64,000 nt of DNA from Candidatus Poribacteria bacterium. Lineage in GTDB: Bacteria > Poribacteria > WGA-4E > WGA-3G. The DNA lies in the NCBI GenBank assembly GCA_022821965.1, contig JAJECN010000055.1:1-64000 (forward strand). Direction: 5' to 3'. This document shows positions 8,115 through 17,369 of the stretch, piece after piece (position 1 is the stretch's first letter; every line of letters begins with the position of its first letter). The position numbers and the translations under genes are program-made. The notes below the pieces were generated by a model. The model saw nothing but the letters and a program-made list of their open reading frames with translations. It made no database searches and had not been told where the DNA came from.

Positions 8115-9252
8115 AGACGCGATAGTGTTCCTGCGCGAGTTTTTGGTTGCCGATGCCCTGATAGAGTCTTGAAAGATTGAGGTGATAGTAAGGCTGCTCA
8201 CCGTCGAGTTCGACAGCTTTTTGAAACGCACCGATTGCCTTTTGCGAGTCCCCTTGCATCGCATAGGTACTGCCGAGGGTGTTATAGAGGATCGCTTGGT
8301 TCGGCATCAGACGAATGGCTTTTCTGACGGCTTCTGCTGCGTGCTTAGGATAGTTGAGATTCATGAAAGCGCGGCTCAGTCCGTGATGAAAGTTGGCATT
8401 GTCAGGTGCGAGTTCAATACATTTCTGAAAGACCGGAACCGCTTTAGCAAAGTTCTTTTGGTTCATTAGGAGTGTGGCTAATTCTGTCCACGCTTCGAGG
8501 TTACTCGGTTCTGCCTTTGTGAGACGTGTGAGGCGTTCATATTCAGCAAATCCTGTTTGAAGTTGTCGAAAGATTTGCATTTCGGCTCTACTTTTCTCTC
8601 TGTCCCCTAAACGAAGATACGCGGTGCCGAGTCCGTGGTGTGGCTCCGCGTAACCGGTGGGTCCGTGTGCTATCGCCCGTTTGAAGTTCTCTATCGCTTC
8701 CGGGTATGCCTTTAAGTTGAGGTGTGCCATGCCGATTTCATAGTAGATGCCCGGTAACTTCGGTGTCAGCGTAAGCGCCTGCATCAAGATTGGGATAGCC
8801 TCTTCATACCAACGTAATTTTACGAGTGATTTGCCGAGCATTTCATATCCGCGTCCGTGTTTCGGTGAAAGTTCTACAACCCGTTCGAGTGTTACTACCG
8901 CGTCTGTCCACTGATCAAGTTTGAAATAAGCAACGCCGAGTGAATAGAGTGCCTCGATGTTGTCGGACATCAGTGTTAAGGAGCGTTGGTAGTTTTCAAC
9001 GGCTTTGCTCCAGAATTCTTCTTGGGCACATGCCATGCCGAGGTAGTGTAGAACTTCGTAGTGATCTTGTTCAATCGCGAGCGCAGCTTCAAACTCAGAG
9101 ATAGCTCCCAGATTATCACCTTGGAACATAAGGATGAGGGCTTGCTCTACGTGTTGGACATAAGTGCTGTGGTCGCCAGATTTTTCGGCGGTGATTCCGA
9201 CTAACGGCACACAGAGCCAAAAAATGATGACAACTTTCAACCAATTTCGCAT
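8083..9252 (-). CDS. secreted tetratricopeptide-repeat protein
   Basis: 389 residues; signal peptide MRNWLKVVIIFWLCVPLVGI then about ten TPR units from residue ~30 to the end (e.g. ALYSLGVAYFKLDQWTDAVV, GIYYEIGMAHLNLKAYPEAI, ILYNTLGSTYAMQGDSQKAI). TPR arrays bind peptides and proteins, so it may scaffold the two downstream gene products. First gene of the TPR / FGE-like / ASPIC operon, with AAGGA upstream of the ATG at 9252. Confidence 0.92.
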   Translation of the reverse strand: MRNWLKVVIIFWLCVPLVGITAEKSGDHSTYVQHVEQALILMFQGDNLGAISEFEAALAIEQDHYEVLHYLGMACAQEEFWSKAVENYQRSLTLMSDNIEALYSLGVAYFKLDQWTDAVVTLERVVELSPKHGRGYEMLGKSLVKLRWYEEAIPILMQALTLTPKLPGIYYEIGMAHLNLKAYPEAIENFKRAIAHGPTGYAEPHHGLGTAYLRLGDREKSRAEMQIFRQLQTGFAEYERLTRLTKAEPSNLEAWTELATLLMNQKNFAKAVPVFQKCIELAPDNANFHHGLSRAFMNLNYPKHAAEAVRKAIRLMPNQAILYNTLGSTYAMQGDSQKAIGAFQKAVELDGEQPYYHLNLSRLYQGIGNQKLAQEHYRVYEYLLSEQKK

Positions 9253-9479
9253 TTCTGTAGTTTTCCTTGCGGTTCAGGCTTATCAAAAAGGTTCCATAGT
9301 GTATATCCAGCACGGCGAGTTGCTTGTGCTCACTTCTCTTGGATTAAATTCTAACGGTAGGACTGAAAAAAGTCAAGTTTTTTGTAGTGAAAAAGGTATA
9401 TCGATGCTATACTTGTCTGTGGGCTTTTAAAGTATCATTTGCAAATCTATATCATAAAGACGGGAGAATTAAAACAAGA

Positions 9480-10565
9480 ATGCGACAGGTTACAATCTAT
9501 CGCGAGCCGGGCCGCTATGCTGGCTGGCCAGCGAATTACGGCATTTGGGCGTGGGACAACGAAATCGTTGTCGGTTTTACTGTTGGGTATCACAAATCGG
9601 ATGCGGGGTTTCACCGCCGCGACCGCGATAAGCCGTTTACGGGAATGCAGGCGCGAAGTTTAGATGGTGGTGAGACGTGGAGTCTCTCAGAAACACCGTG
9701 CCGCTTGCCTGCGAGAGGCACACTCTCCGCAGATGAGCATGTGGAGGAACAGCATAGGTCGAAAGCGGAGGCTGCGTTCGATACGCCACAGCGCGTCGAT
9801 TTCACGCATCCAGATTTTGCAATGATGTGCAGCAGATCCGGACTGAGAAGCGGATCTTACTCGTGGTTTTACATCTCTACAGATCGGTGCCAGAGTTGGG
9901 AGGGTCCCTTCCGACTGCCGATGTTCGACTACACGGGTATTGCAGCACGGACGGATTACCTTGTCTCAAGTGCCGACGAATGCCTGCTGTTTCTCACAGC
10001 ATCGAAATCGGACGGTGAGGAGGGCTTAGTATTTTGTGCACAGACAACTGATGGCGGCGAGTCTTTCTCGTTGCTGTCTCAAATTGGACCGGAGCCTGAA
10101 GGTTTCTCGATTATGCCCGCGAGTGTTAGGTTATCTGATTCAAGGATTCTGGTGGCGGTTCGCTGCCGCGCCGGTGGTGATTCCGCATCCGACTGGGAGA
10201 AATGGGAAAACTGGATTGATCTCTACGCCTCAGATGATAATGGACAGACGTGGGAGTACATGAATCGACCTGTAGAAAATACCGGACGCGGCGGGAATCC
10301 ACCAACACTCACCCTCCTTCACGATGGACGACTCTGTCTTATTTATGGGTATCGGGATGCCCCCCATCGGATGTGTGCGAAGTTGAGCAGTGATGCTGGC
10401 GAAACGTGGGGAGAAGAGATTGTCTTGCGCGATAATGGCGGAGATCACGATGTCGGGTATCCGCGCACAATTCAACGTCCTGATGGGACTATAGTGACCG
10501 CTTACTACTTTGATGAGGAACCCGATGGTGAACGGTTCATTGAGGCGACACTATGGAAGCCCTAA
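9480..10565 (+). CDS. sialidase/BNR-repeat family protein
   Basis: 361 residues from ATG 9480, with GGGAG upstream; an earlier GTG at 9387 would add a non-conserved-looking N-terminus. Asp-box (SxDxGxxW) motifs recur: SLDGGETWSL, STDRCQSWEG, TTDGGESFSL, SDDNGQTWEY, SSDAGETWGE, the signature of six-bladed sialidase-type propellers. Residues RGGNPPTLTLLHDGRLCLIYG resemble the conserved segment of exo-alpha-sialidase-like proteins. No signal peptide is visible, suggesting a cytoplasmic enzyme. The true substrate (sialic acid or another sugar) cannot be told. It converges with the PQQ-propeller gene. Confidence 0.85.
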   Translation: MRQVTIYREPGRYAGWPANYGIWAWDNEIVVGFTVGYHKSDAGFHRRDRDKPFTGMQARSLDGGETWSLSETPCRLPARGTLSADEHVEEQHRSKAEAAFDTPQRVDFTHPDFAMMCSRSGLRSGSYSWFYISTDRCQSWEGPFRLPMFDYTGIAARTDYLVSSADECLLFLTASKSDGEEGLVFCAQTTDGGESFSLLSQIGPEPEGFSIMPASVRLSDSRILVAVRCRAGGDSASDWEKWENWIDLYASDDNGQTWEYMNRPVENTGRGGNPPTLTLLHDGRLCLIYGYRDAPHRMCAKLSSDAGETWGEEIVLRDNGGDHDVGYPRTIQRPDGTIVTAYYFDEEPDGERFIEATLWKP

Positions 10566-10649
10566 TAGTCTGATTGGGTGTTACCTTGGAGGAAACCCCC
10601 TAAATCCCCTTATCAGAGGGACTTGCTGTTGGCATGCAAAGCGAGATCC

Positions 10650-11987
10650 TTAGTCTTGCTGTGGAGTAAGTGCAAAGCAGACTAATCGGTCTTTGCCCCG
10701 GACATACAGCAGTCCATTTGACAATGCAGGTGCCGACCATGCGGGATATTCTAAAAATTGTCTCCCGTTTTCGTCTCTTGGAACTATTTCAGAAAGGATC
10801 TCCATCTTTTCAGGTGTGCACTTGAGCAACATCAAACGACCATACTCACCGAGATAGATAAAGTAGTCATTCACCCAGAGTAACGAGGCGCGTTCGTTAA
10901 CGCGTTGTGCCCACACAACTTTACCTGTTCTGAGTTCTACACATCGAAGTTCGGCACCGCTGGTATGTCTGCTGCTACACGCGTAGAGATAGCCTTGGTG
11001 ATAGACAGCGGTGTTCCAGTGCAGCCGCATTGCCTGGTTTCGGCGGTGCGGTGGATCTTTCCAAACGACTTTGTAACCGCCCGGATACACTTGGAGGACG
11101 GAGCTGCCAATCTCGTAAGATTCGCTGATAAAGACGAGGTCGTCAGCAACAACTGGTGACGAAGCATTAACAGATTCGATCTTCGGGCATCGCCACGGAT
11201 AGTAGAAGTCGAGTTTTCCGGTTGTTGGTTCAAAACCGACGAGTCCATCGCGCGCAAACATAAATCCCCAACGCCGTCCGTTGATTGTTGCCATGATAGG
11301 ACTGGCGTAGCTCGCTAATTCGTCGCTGATTTTGTAGACCACTTCGCCTGTCTTTTTGTTGAAAGCGACGATACCGGTGCCGTTCGGCGGTGGTTTACCG
11401 TTTGATGCCCAAACATCCTTTGGGGTTCCCAGTGGAGAGCCGCCGATTTGCGCAATGAGTAAGTCGCCTTCAACAACCGGTGTTGAGGCGGTACCGAAAA
11501 AGTTTTGAACCACGTTGAAACGTGCTGCTGTGTCCACCTTCCATAACAACTTGCCATCTGAAACATTCAGACAGTGCAACTTCCCCTGAACACCAAAGAT
11601 ATAGACGCGTTCTCCATCAACGACTGGACAAGATCGCGGTCCGTTGTTATAGCCATACATATCTTCGTAGTCTGTCGGATATTCAAACCGCCAGAATTCT
11701 GCACCGGTGTCGCTTTGCATACAGGTGAGGCGCGCCATATCGCCATGACGCGCGAACATGAAGAGTCGTCCGTCTGCAACGACAGGTGCGCCGTAGCTAA
11801 CACCAATCCGCTTGTGCCAGACAACCGGGGGACCCGTTTCTCCCCACGGGACGATGTCTATCTTTTCTTGGGATTTACCGTTTCGATCTGGACCGAGAAA
11901 ATCGTTCCAGTCGGAAGCGAGCGTATCCGCCAGCACAATCAGCGGCAGGCTGAGCAGGAGCGAAACGATTCGTGCGGATGCCCTCAC
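10650..11987 (-). CDS. secreted PQQ-like beta-propeller repeat protein
   Basis: 445 residues; signal peptide MRASARIVSLLLSLPLIVLA. The mature start DWNDFLGPDRNGKSQE is the classic opening of the large PQQ-like (BamB-fold) propeller family of Planctomycetes. PQQ repeats of the form CLNVSDGKLLWKVD, FNKKTGEVVYKI and CVELRTGKVVWAQ follow. No PQQ-binding or catalytic residues of true dehydrogenases are seen, so it is probably a structural or binding propeller. Its start overlaps the stop of the UxuA-like gene by 4 bases (ATGA type), so the two are translationally coupled. Confidence 0.9.
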   Translation of the reverse strand: MRASARIVSLLLSLPLIVLADTLASDWNDFLGPDRNGKSQEKIDIVPWGETGPPVVWHKRIGVSYGAPVVADGRLFMFARHGDMARLTCMQSDTGAEFWRFEYPTDYEDMYGYNNGPRSCPVVDGERVYIFGVQGKLHCLNVSDGKLLWKVDTAARFNVVQNFFGTASTPVVEGDLLIAQIGGSPLGTPKDVWASNGKPPPNGTGIVAFNKKTGEVVYKISDELASYASPIMATINGRRWGFMFARDGLVGFEPTTGKLDFYYPWRCPKIESVNASSPVVADDLVFISESYEIGSSVLQVYPGGYKVVWKDPPHRRNQAMRLHWNTAVYHQGYLYACSSRHTSGAELRCVELRTGKVVWAQRVNERASLLWVNDYFIYLGEYGRLMLLKCTPEKMEILSEIVPRDENGRQFLEYPAWSAPALSNGLLYVRGKDRLVCFALTPQQD

Positions 11988-13003
11988 GCAGCGACCTCCT
12001 CATTTGCGCGCTTCACCAGCGCGTTCATGTAGGCGATCGTGTATGCCGTTCCGATACGACCGTCACCCCCCATTGATGGGATATGGTCGGGAATCAGCAC
12101 ACCATTGAAATTCACTTCGCGGAGTGCTTTTGCTACTTGATACATATCCTGATAGCCGTTGTCAACGAAGGTTTCAACGAAGTGCGGGAGTGGTTGATCA
12201 ACGTTGCGGAAATGGACTTTGAAAATCTTGTTCCGTTCCCCGAAATAGCGAATAGACTCAATAACATCTTTACCCATGAGTTCGCCGCCTTCCAGCCAAC
12301 ATCCGACACAGAAACACATGCCGACATTTGGGCTATCAGCGATTTCGAGGGCGCGTTTGTAGCCTTCAAAACTGCTGAAGATACATCTCGGAATTCCGGC
12401 GAGATGCACTGCGGGGGGATCGTCGGGGTGGATGCCGATCATCACACCGGCTTCCTCAGCGACAGGTGCTGCTTGTTTGATGAAGTAAGCGTAATTATCC
12501 CAAATCTCCTCCTCACTGAATTCACGACCGTGTGAAAGCGGCATCGGATACAGTTTGCCTCCCCAATGTCCCTCTTGTGCAGCCTCAAGGTTAAATGCCC
12601 TTGCATCCGCACCGCCACGGGTTGTTTCACGTTCAGTGCTCCAGATACCGTTGCCCATGTGCGCGTACGTCGTATATGGGATCCCTGCTCTACCGAGGTC
12701 TCGGATATACCGTTTGTACTGTTCAATTTTGGCATCGCGGTTTTCCAAGTTAAGCACAATCCCATCCTGATTGTGGACATCGCTGTTGCCGAATCCATAG
12801 ATTTTGAGTCCCGCATTCTCGAAAATCTCGCGTCGGCTCATGAAATAGTCGTAGTTCGCATTTTCGCCGTTCGTCCAGAGGACGACATATTCGACATCCA
12901 TCTGCTTAGCGAGCTGCAGGTCTGCCTCACTCGGTTCTGGCGACATCTGTGCCGTAACTTTCATACCGGATTCAATTTTACTCAATGGACTTTGATTTGC
13001 CAT
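11984..13003 (-). CDS. uxuA: D-mannonate dehydratase-like TIM-barrel enzyme (UxuA family)
   Basis: 339 residues, ATG 13003 with GGAGG 6 bases upstream. UxuA converts D-mannonate to 2-keto-3-deoxygluconate in hexuronate breakdown. Family landmarks: the metal-site segment MIGIHPDDPP, NVGMCFCVGCWLEGG, FKVHFRNVDQ and GVLIPDHIPSMGGDGR. It is slightly shorter than typical UxuA and the N-terminal half is diverged, so a related sugar-acid dehydratase or isomerase in the xylose-isomerase-like superfamily is possible. Next to a PQQ propeller and a sulfatase it fits a polysaccharide-degradation neighbourhood. Confidence 0.82.
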   Translation of the reverse strand: MANQSPLSKIESGMKVTAQMSPEPSEADLQLAKQMDVEYVVLWTNGENANYDYFMSRREIFENAGLKIYGFGNSDVHNQDGIVLNLENRDAKIEQYKRYIRDLGRAGIPYTTYAHMGNGIWSTERETTRGGADARAFNLEAAQEGHWGGKLYPMPLSHGREFSEEEIWDNYAYFIKQAAPVAEEAGVMIGIHPDDPPAVHLAGIPRCIFSSFEGYKRALEIADSPNVGMCFCVGCWLEGGELMGKDVIESIRYFGERNKIFKVHFRNVDQPLPHFVETFVDNGYQDMYQVAKALREVNFNGVLIPDHIPSMGGDGRIGTAYTIAYMNALVKRANEEVAA

Positions 13004-13100
13004 TTCGCGCCTCCGTTTTTTAGGCTATCGGTGTTTACAAAGAGATTGATCTGTTAAGTCAACAACTATTTTCTGACGGTTGAAAACCGACTGCTAACAG

Positions 13101-14498
13101 CTACTCCTCGTCGCCTGCTTCTGCTTTGAGTCGGTATAACTCTGTTGTCAATTCAGTTACGATGTCTGCATAAGCTGGGTCGTCGTAGACACTGCACATC
13201 TCATTCGGATCTTTTTCCAGATCGAAGAGTTCCCATTCCGGTTCTTTCGGTTCATCAATTGAGCCTGTTGTCCCAAGTGCCTCGCCGTAGTAATAGATGA
13301 GTTTATAGCGATGTGTCCGTATTCCGTAGTGCGCTGGAACATAGTGGTGCGTGAGGTGCATCCAGTAGCGGTAATACATTGAAGTTCGCCAGTCGTCTGG
13401 TGTTTCGCTATTGAGAATTGGACGTAGGCTGGTGCCCTGCATATCATCTGGAATCGGCAATCCTGCGTAGTCGAGCCAAGTCTCTGCAAAGTCAATGTTC
13501 AGTGCCATGGCATCGGATGAACTACCGGGTTGAACCTCTCGCGGATAGCGGACAAGGAAGGGCATCCGTAAGGATTCTTCGTACATGAACCTCTTGTCAT
13601 ACCAACCGTGATCGCCTAAGAAGAAGCCCTGATCCGACGTATAGATGACGAGTGTATCGTCCGCGATGCCATCTTCGTCGAGATAGTCGAGCATCCGTCC
13701 GACGTTATCGTCAATCGAGGCGACGCAGCGAAGGTATTCTTTAATATACCGCTGATACTGCCAGTTTGCCAACTCCTTCTCTGACAATCCTTCGGGTGGT
13801 GGACCGAGTTTGTCAATTTTGAGATCCCTTTCGGTCATGTGACCGAAGACGCGCATCTTCGCATCCTTTGCGGCGTTTGAACGATTCGCGTAATCGTCGA
13901 AAAAGTTGTCCGGCATCGGAACATCTTCGTTCTCGAACATGTCGGCGTGCTTCTCATCGGAATCCCATGGTCGGTGTGGTGCCTTATGGTGACACATCAT
14001 AAAGAACGGACGTTCTTTGTCCCGATTCTGTAGCCATTCTAATGAGAAATCGGTGATAATGTCTGTCGTGTAACCTTGGTGTGTTTTTCTGCCATCCGGC
14101 TCGATCATCACTGGATCGTGATAGAGTCCTTGTCCCGGTAAGACATTCCAATAGTCAAAACCGGTTGGGTCGGCATTACCGCCGTGTCCAAGGTGCCACT
14201 TGCCGACCATCGCTGTTTGGTAGCCGTCCGCTTGGAGCATCTTCGCGACGTTGGGTCTCCTGCCATCAATAGGATCCGCCAATGTCTTGACCCCATTCAG
14301 ATGACTGTGTTTACCGGTCAAAATGTTCGCACGACTCGGTGTGCATATAGAATTGACGCAGAAACAGTTTTGGAGAATCATACCACCGTCTGCGATACGA
14401 TCAAGATTTGGTGTTTGGTTAATCCGACTCCCATAGCTGCTGATAGCGTGTGACGCGTGGTCATCGGACATAATGAATAGGATATTTGGTTTGCTCAA
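13101..14498 (-). CDS. type I sulfatase (arylsulfatase family)
   Basis: 465 residues. I chose TTG 14498, because AAGGAG stands 6 bases before it and the protein then begins MSKPNILFIMSDDH, the usual sulfatase start; an ATG at 14534 would precede the ribosome site. Asp12 and Asp13 are metal ligands; C52-T-P-S-R is the formylglycine motif, so the enzyme needs conversion of Cys52. Further family motifs: MVGKWHLGH, FFMMCHHKAPHRPW, LVIYTSDQGFFLGDHGWYDK. The substrate is probably a sulfated glycan, by analogy with marine relatives. No signal peptide is visible. No clear functional FGE gene lies in the window. Confidence 0.95.
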   Translation of the reverse strand: MSKPNILFIMSDDHASHAISSYGSRINQTPNLDRIADGGMILQNCFCVNSICTPSRANILTGKHSHLNGVKTLADPIDGRRPNVAKMLQADGYQTAMVGKWHLGHGGNADPTGFDYWNVLPGQGLYHDPVMIEPDGRKTHQGYTTDIITDFSLEWLQNRDKERPFFMMCHHKAPHRPWDSDEKHADMFENEDVPMPDNFFDDYANRSNAAKDAKMRVFGHMTERDLKIDKLGPPPEGLSEKELANWQYQRYIKEYLRCVASIDDNVGRMLDYLDEDGIADDTLVIYTSDQGFFLGDHGWYDKRFMYEESLRMPFLVRYPREVQPGSSSDAMALNIDFAETWLDYAGLPIPDDMQGTSLRPILNSETPDDWRTSMYYRYWMHLTHHYVPAHYGIRTHRYKLIYYYGEALGTTGSIDEPKEPEWELFDLEKDPNEMCSVYDDPAYADIVTELTTELYRLKAEAGDEE

Positions 14499-14634
14499 TT
14501 GTGGCTCCTTCGAATTTACAATTTGCCCTATCATATCCTATTTCTGTAATAGAAGTCAATCTTTTTTAGCAGGCTGTCAGCTCTCGGTGGTCAGCAGTCA
14601 GGGGGTGGTTGTTAGTTTCCAGTGATTTTACCTC

Positions 14635-15429
14635 CTACTTGGGTACACAATCGGCGTTTAACGATGGCGGGGACACGTCAAAAGGGGCTCCTTGTGCGTT
14701 CGCTGCTTGCTGTTGGTGGGACCATTTCGTCCACGCCTGTCGTACTTTGGCGATACCTTTTACACCACCTCTTGTCTCCTGATAGCTGGAGATGAGCGCG
14801 AGTATAGCAGCAACTATCGCCAGAGAAGATGCAGCTGACGAGAAATTGCGAAGGAATCTGCCTGCCGTCCGAACAATGTCGGCAAGGTCTGGTAGTGCTG
14901 TCATGAGGATAAGGAAAAAATAAATGAAAATCCAACACGGGAAATGGATAATGAGAGACTTCGGATTGCGAATGAAAAATAAAAGGGTCTTTTGTGCTTT
15001 CCTGAAATAAGAGTTGACTCGTATGTGTTCCGGTGGTGGCGTGGATTCCTCAAAACGGACTCCTGCTGCTATCGCTTCCTGTTGTTCATGATACCATTCC
15101 ATCCATACTTGATGCTCTTGGACAATACCTTTTAAATTGCCCCTTGCCTCTCGGTAGCTGATAAGAAACGGGGGTATGGCAATGAGGATCCAATGTCCAT
15201 GTCTCGTTAAATCCTTGATGATTTCGCCAAGAACAATTGAGGCGGCTGTGACAAAATTCCCAATCGACGAAGGGGGTCTCACAATCTGAACAATGTGGGG
15301 CCACGTTCCTTCTATGAATGGGTCGTCTGACACGACTCCCCAAGCAGCAAACAGAAACCACCACGTCAAATGAACGATGAGAGGTATTGGGTTCCGAACC
15401 ATGAATAATAGCGTTTTTGGGATTTTCAT
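14635..15429 (-). CDS. internally duplicated membrane protein of unknown family (paralogue 1)
   Basis: 264 residues from ATG 15429 (a TTG three codons upstream is also possible). The protein is two copies of one ~130-residue unit. Each unit has (I/A)PKxLLFxxRNPxxLI(V/I)H, a hydrophobic segment with Trp, a second membrane segment, then (I/L)SYxExRGxxKGIxxxxQxWxxW and a polar QQxA(x)AxGxxF tail. Four membrane spans are likely, with the conserved KGI..W segments on one side. I recognise no known family. The neighbouring gene at 15461 has the same design; only 31 bases separate them. Confidence 0.75.
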   Translation of the reverse strand: MKIPKTLLFMVRNPIPLIVHLTWWFLFAAWGVVSDDPFIEGTWPHIVQIVRPPSSIGNFVTAASIVLGEIIKDLTRHGHWILIAIPPFLISYREARGNLKGIVQEHQVWMEWYHEQQEAIAAGVRFEESTPPPEHIRVNSYFRKAQKTLLFFIRNPKSLIIHFPCWIFIYFFLILMTALPDLADIVRTAGRFLRNFSSAASSLAIVAAILALISSYQETRGGVKGIAKVRQAWTKWSHQQQAANAQGAPFDVSPPSLNADCVPK

Positions 15430-15460
15430 GATGTACAAACATGTACTGCTTTCAAAGCGG

Positions 15461-16231
15461 TTAGTAAGTGTTTAGGGGTGGTAACGGAGCTGCCTCGGCA
15501 AGGGTATATCCATGTTCTTTCGCCCCGTGTTGTCTCTGATGCCATTTCATCCACATGTCATACCACTCCATCCATGTTTGCCGTTCTCTGCCACTCCCTT
15601 TTACACTACCTCTTACTGCTTGATAACTGGAGAGAAACGCGTGTATAATGGCCAGGATAGCAATATCAGGAAAGGACCTCATGAGATAATGCGCTGCTTT
15701 TACAATTCCGTTGCTGGGTTCCATGATCGTAACTAATAGGGCAAAAACAGAAAACCAACATGAAAAATGAACGATAAAGGACATCGGAAGTCGAATCAGA
15801 CGTAACAGGACCCTTTGTATTTTCCTGAAATGGGAATTGGTCCCTATGTTTTTTGAAGCAAGCGGTGATTCTTGAAAAATGTTTCCTTGTGTCATTGCAT
15901 CCTGTTGTTGGTGATACCACTGGACCCAAATCTGACGTTCTTTGGCAATGCCTTTTGTATGACATTTCACTTTGCAGAAAATGATGAGGAGGGCAGAGAG
16001 CATGGCAATGGGATATACATGATATGCGAAATCAGCAACGATTTCTCCTATGGTAAGCGAAAGGGCTGTTTGAATGGAAACTGCTTCCACTATATCTGGC
16101 CATGTGCCGTATATGAATGGGTCATCTGAAAGTGTAGCTAATGCAGAGAATGAAATCCAAGACACAAACAAAGAAACAGTGAAACTTATTAGGTTAGAAG
16201 CTATGAACGCAGATGCTTTTGGAATTCTCAT
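15461..16231 (-). CDS. internally duplicated membrane protein of unknown family (paralogue 2)
   Basis: 256 residues, ATG 16231. It has the same two-unit design as the neighbour: unit 1 carries SDDPFIYGTWPDIVEA (compare SDDPFIEGTWPHIVQI in paralogue 1) and HTKGIAKERQIWVQWYHQQQ; unit 2 carries SSYQAVRGSVKGSGRERQTW followed by WMEWYDMWMKWHQRQHGA. Two hydrophobic segments occur per unit. The pair probably arose by an intragenic duplication followed by gene duplication. Function unknown. Confidence 0.75.
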   Translation of the reverse strand: MRIPKASAFIASNLISFTVSLFVSWISFSALATLSDDPFIYGTWPDIVEAVSIQTALSLTIGEIVADFAYHVYPIAMLSALLIIFCKVKCHTKGIAKERQIWVQWYHQQQDAMTQGNIFQESPLASKNIGTNSHFRKIQRVLLRLIRLPMSFIVHFSCWFSVFALLVTIMEPSNGIVKAAHYLMRSFPDIAILAIIHAFLSSYQAVRGSVKGSGRERQTWMEWYDMWMKWHQRQHGAKEHGYTLAEAAPLPPLNTY

Positions 16232-16365
16232 AACGTTCTATTTCACAAGTGAATCCTTTGTTTGAGACTTTGTTGCATTACATGCTACTTTTCTTTACAG
16301 TAAAACCTAAATGGGCTTATCAGTGTTTTTTGTAAAGTGTACTTAATTAAGGTTGCGCATGAAAG

Positions 16366-16521
16366 TTTATTTCCCTTAATTTCGTCCCATGCGCGGTTGT
16401 AGTGCCGTGTAAAGTCTCCCGGGTCCTTCAGCCACTCAAGAGATTCCAAAACTTCTGCCGGTGGGTAGATAAATTTGTGTTCCCGTAAGTGTTTCGGTAA
16501 ATATTCTTTCAGAGAAACCAT
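16366..16521 (-). pseudogene. 3' fragment of a potD-like gene
   Basis: In the reading frame from 16521 the sequence EYLPKHLREHKFIYPP, then EVLESLEWLKDPGDFTRHYNRAW, matches the C-terminal ~47 residues of the intact potD at 17370-18398. DNA identity is roughly 85% by eye over about 135 bases. After DEIKGNK the frame runs into unrelated sequence to 16285. The rest of potD is absent, so this is a partial duplication and not a gene. Confidence 0.85.
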
Positions 16522-16578
16522 TTATTACCCATTGTAGGCATCTTCAAACGCGACTACAAACCTTTGCAAAATTTGACG

Positions 16579-17317
16579 CTAAGGTTGGAGCGCGTGTTCT
16601 ACTTTGAGTTCACCCCAGCGCACCGGCACTTTGTCGATTGCTGTGATGCCACCGGCATTAAATACCTCAACATCCAGAGAACGTTCTTCGTTTTCTCTTT
16701 CGCTGCCAAAGATATAAATCTTGTCGTTGACTGCCGCAGCACCAAACGGGCTATTTTTAGTTGGCATCGGTAGACTCTCGTCCCATCTCTCTGTCTCTGG
16801 ATCATAGACTTCCACTGTCTTTAGGTACCCGTCAAACCTTTCAAGCGCAATACTATAACCTCCAATGAGATAGATTTTATCATCAACGACGACCGTCGAA
16901 AAGTCAGTTTTAGAATTCGGCATGTCCGATTTCTCGCGCCAGCGGTTCGTTTTGGGTTGATACGCTTCAACGGTAGTAAGAGCAGCACCCAAACCAACTG
17001 GTGGCCATCCAAACCCACCGATGACGTAAATGGTGTCCCGAACAATCGCTACCTTAACCTCATCGCGTCTTGATGGCAGGTCCGCTCGCTTTATCCAGGT
17101 ATCACTGACAGGGTCGTAGACTTCCATCTGATCGAGTCGTTGTGGCTTCTCAAAGTCAAAGAAATTCTCGCCGCCAATAGCATAGATTTTGCCAGCAACT
17201 ACACCGATACCGAACTGTCTACTTTGCAGCAATGTTTTCTATGGCTCCATGGAATAGAACAAAAGCAGCTAAACTGACGGCAAGCCATCGTAGGTGTTGA
17301 AGCGTTTTGAACATCAT
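16579..17317 (-). pseudogene. secreted kelch-repeat protein with frameshift between signal peptide and propeller
   Basis: ATG pairs at 17317/17314, preceded by AGGGG, encode a signal peptide (MFKTLQHLRWLAVSLAAFVL, then FHGAIENIAAK) that ends at TAG 17219-17221. The kelch domain continues one frame over from 17232 (QSRQFGIGVVAGKIYAIGG, then blades ending VIGGFG, YLIGGYS, IYIFGS). The downstream frame has no start of its own with a ribosome site. The signal-peptide junction lacks the usual first half-blade, so a small deletion plus frameshift is likely. The protein end is KVPVRWGELKVEHALQP, again a W-G-E-L-K tail. If translated by frameshifting it would be a periplasmic propeller; more probably it is broken. 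Confidence 0.8.
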
Positions 17318-17369
17318 CGGTTTCCCCTATCAACACAAATGGAAGGTCGCGCCGCTGGAAGCGAAATTC

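Noticed and set aside
10566-10649. CCCCCTAAATCCCC string as a mobile-element end
   Set aside because: Too short and without a partner repeat in the window.
12083-13057. Two long plus-strand frames over the UxuA-like gene
   Set aside because: Shadow frames with no ribosome sites, fully inside a well-supported gene.
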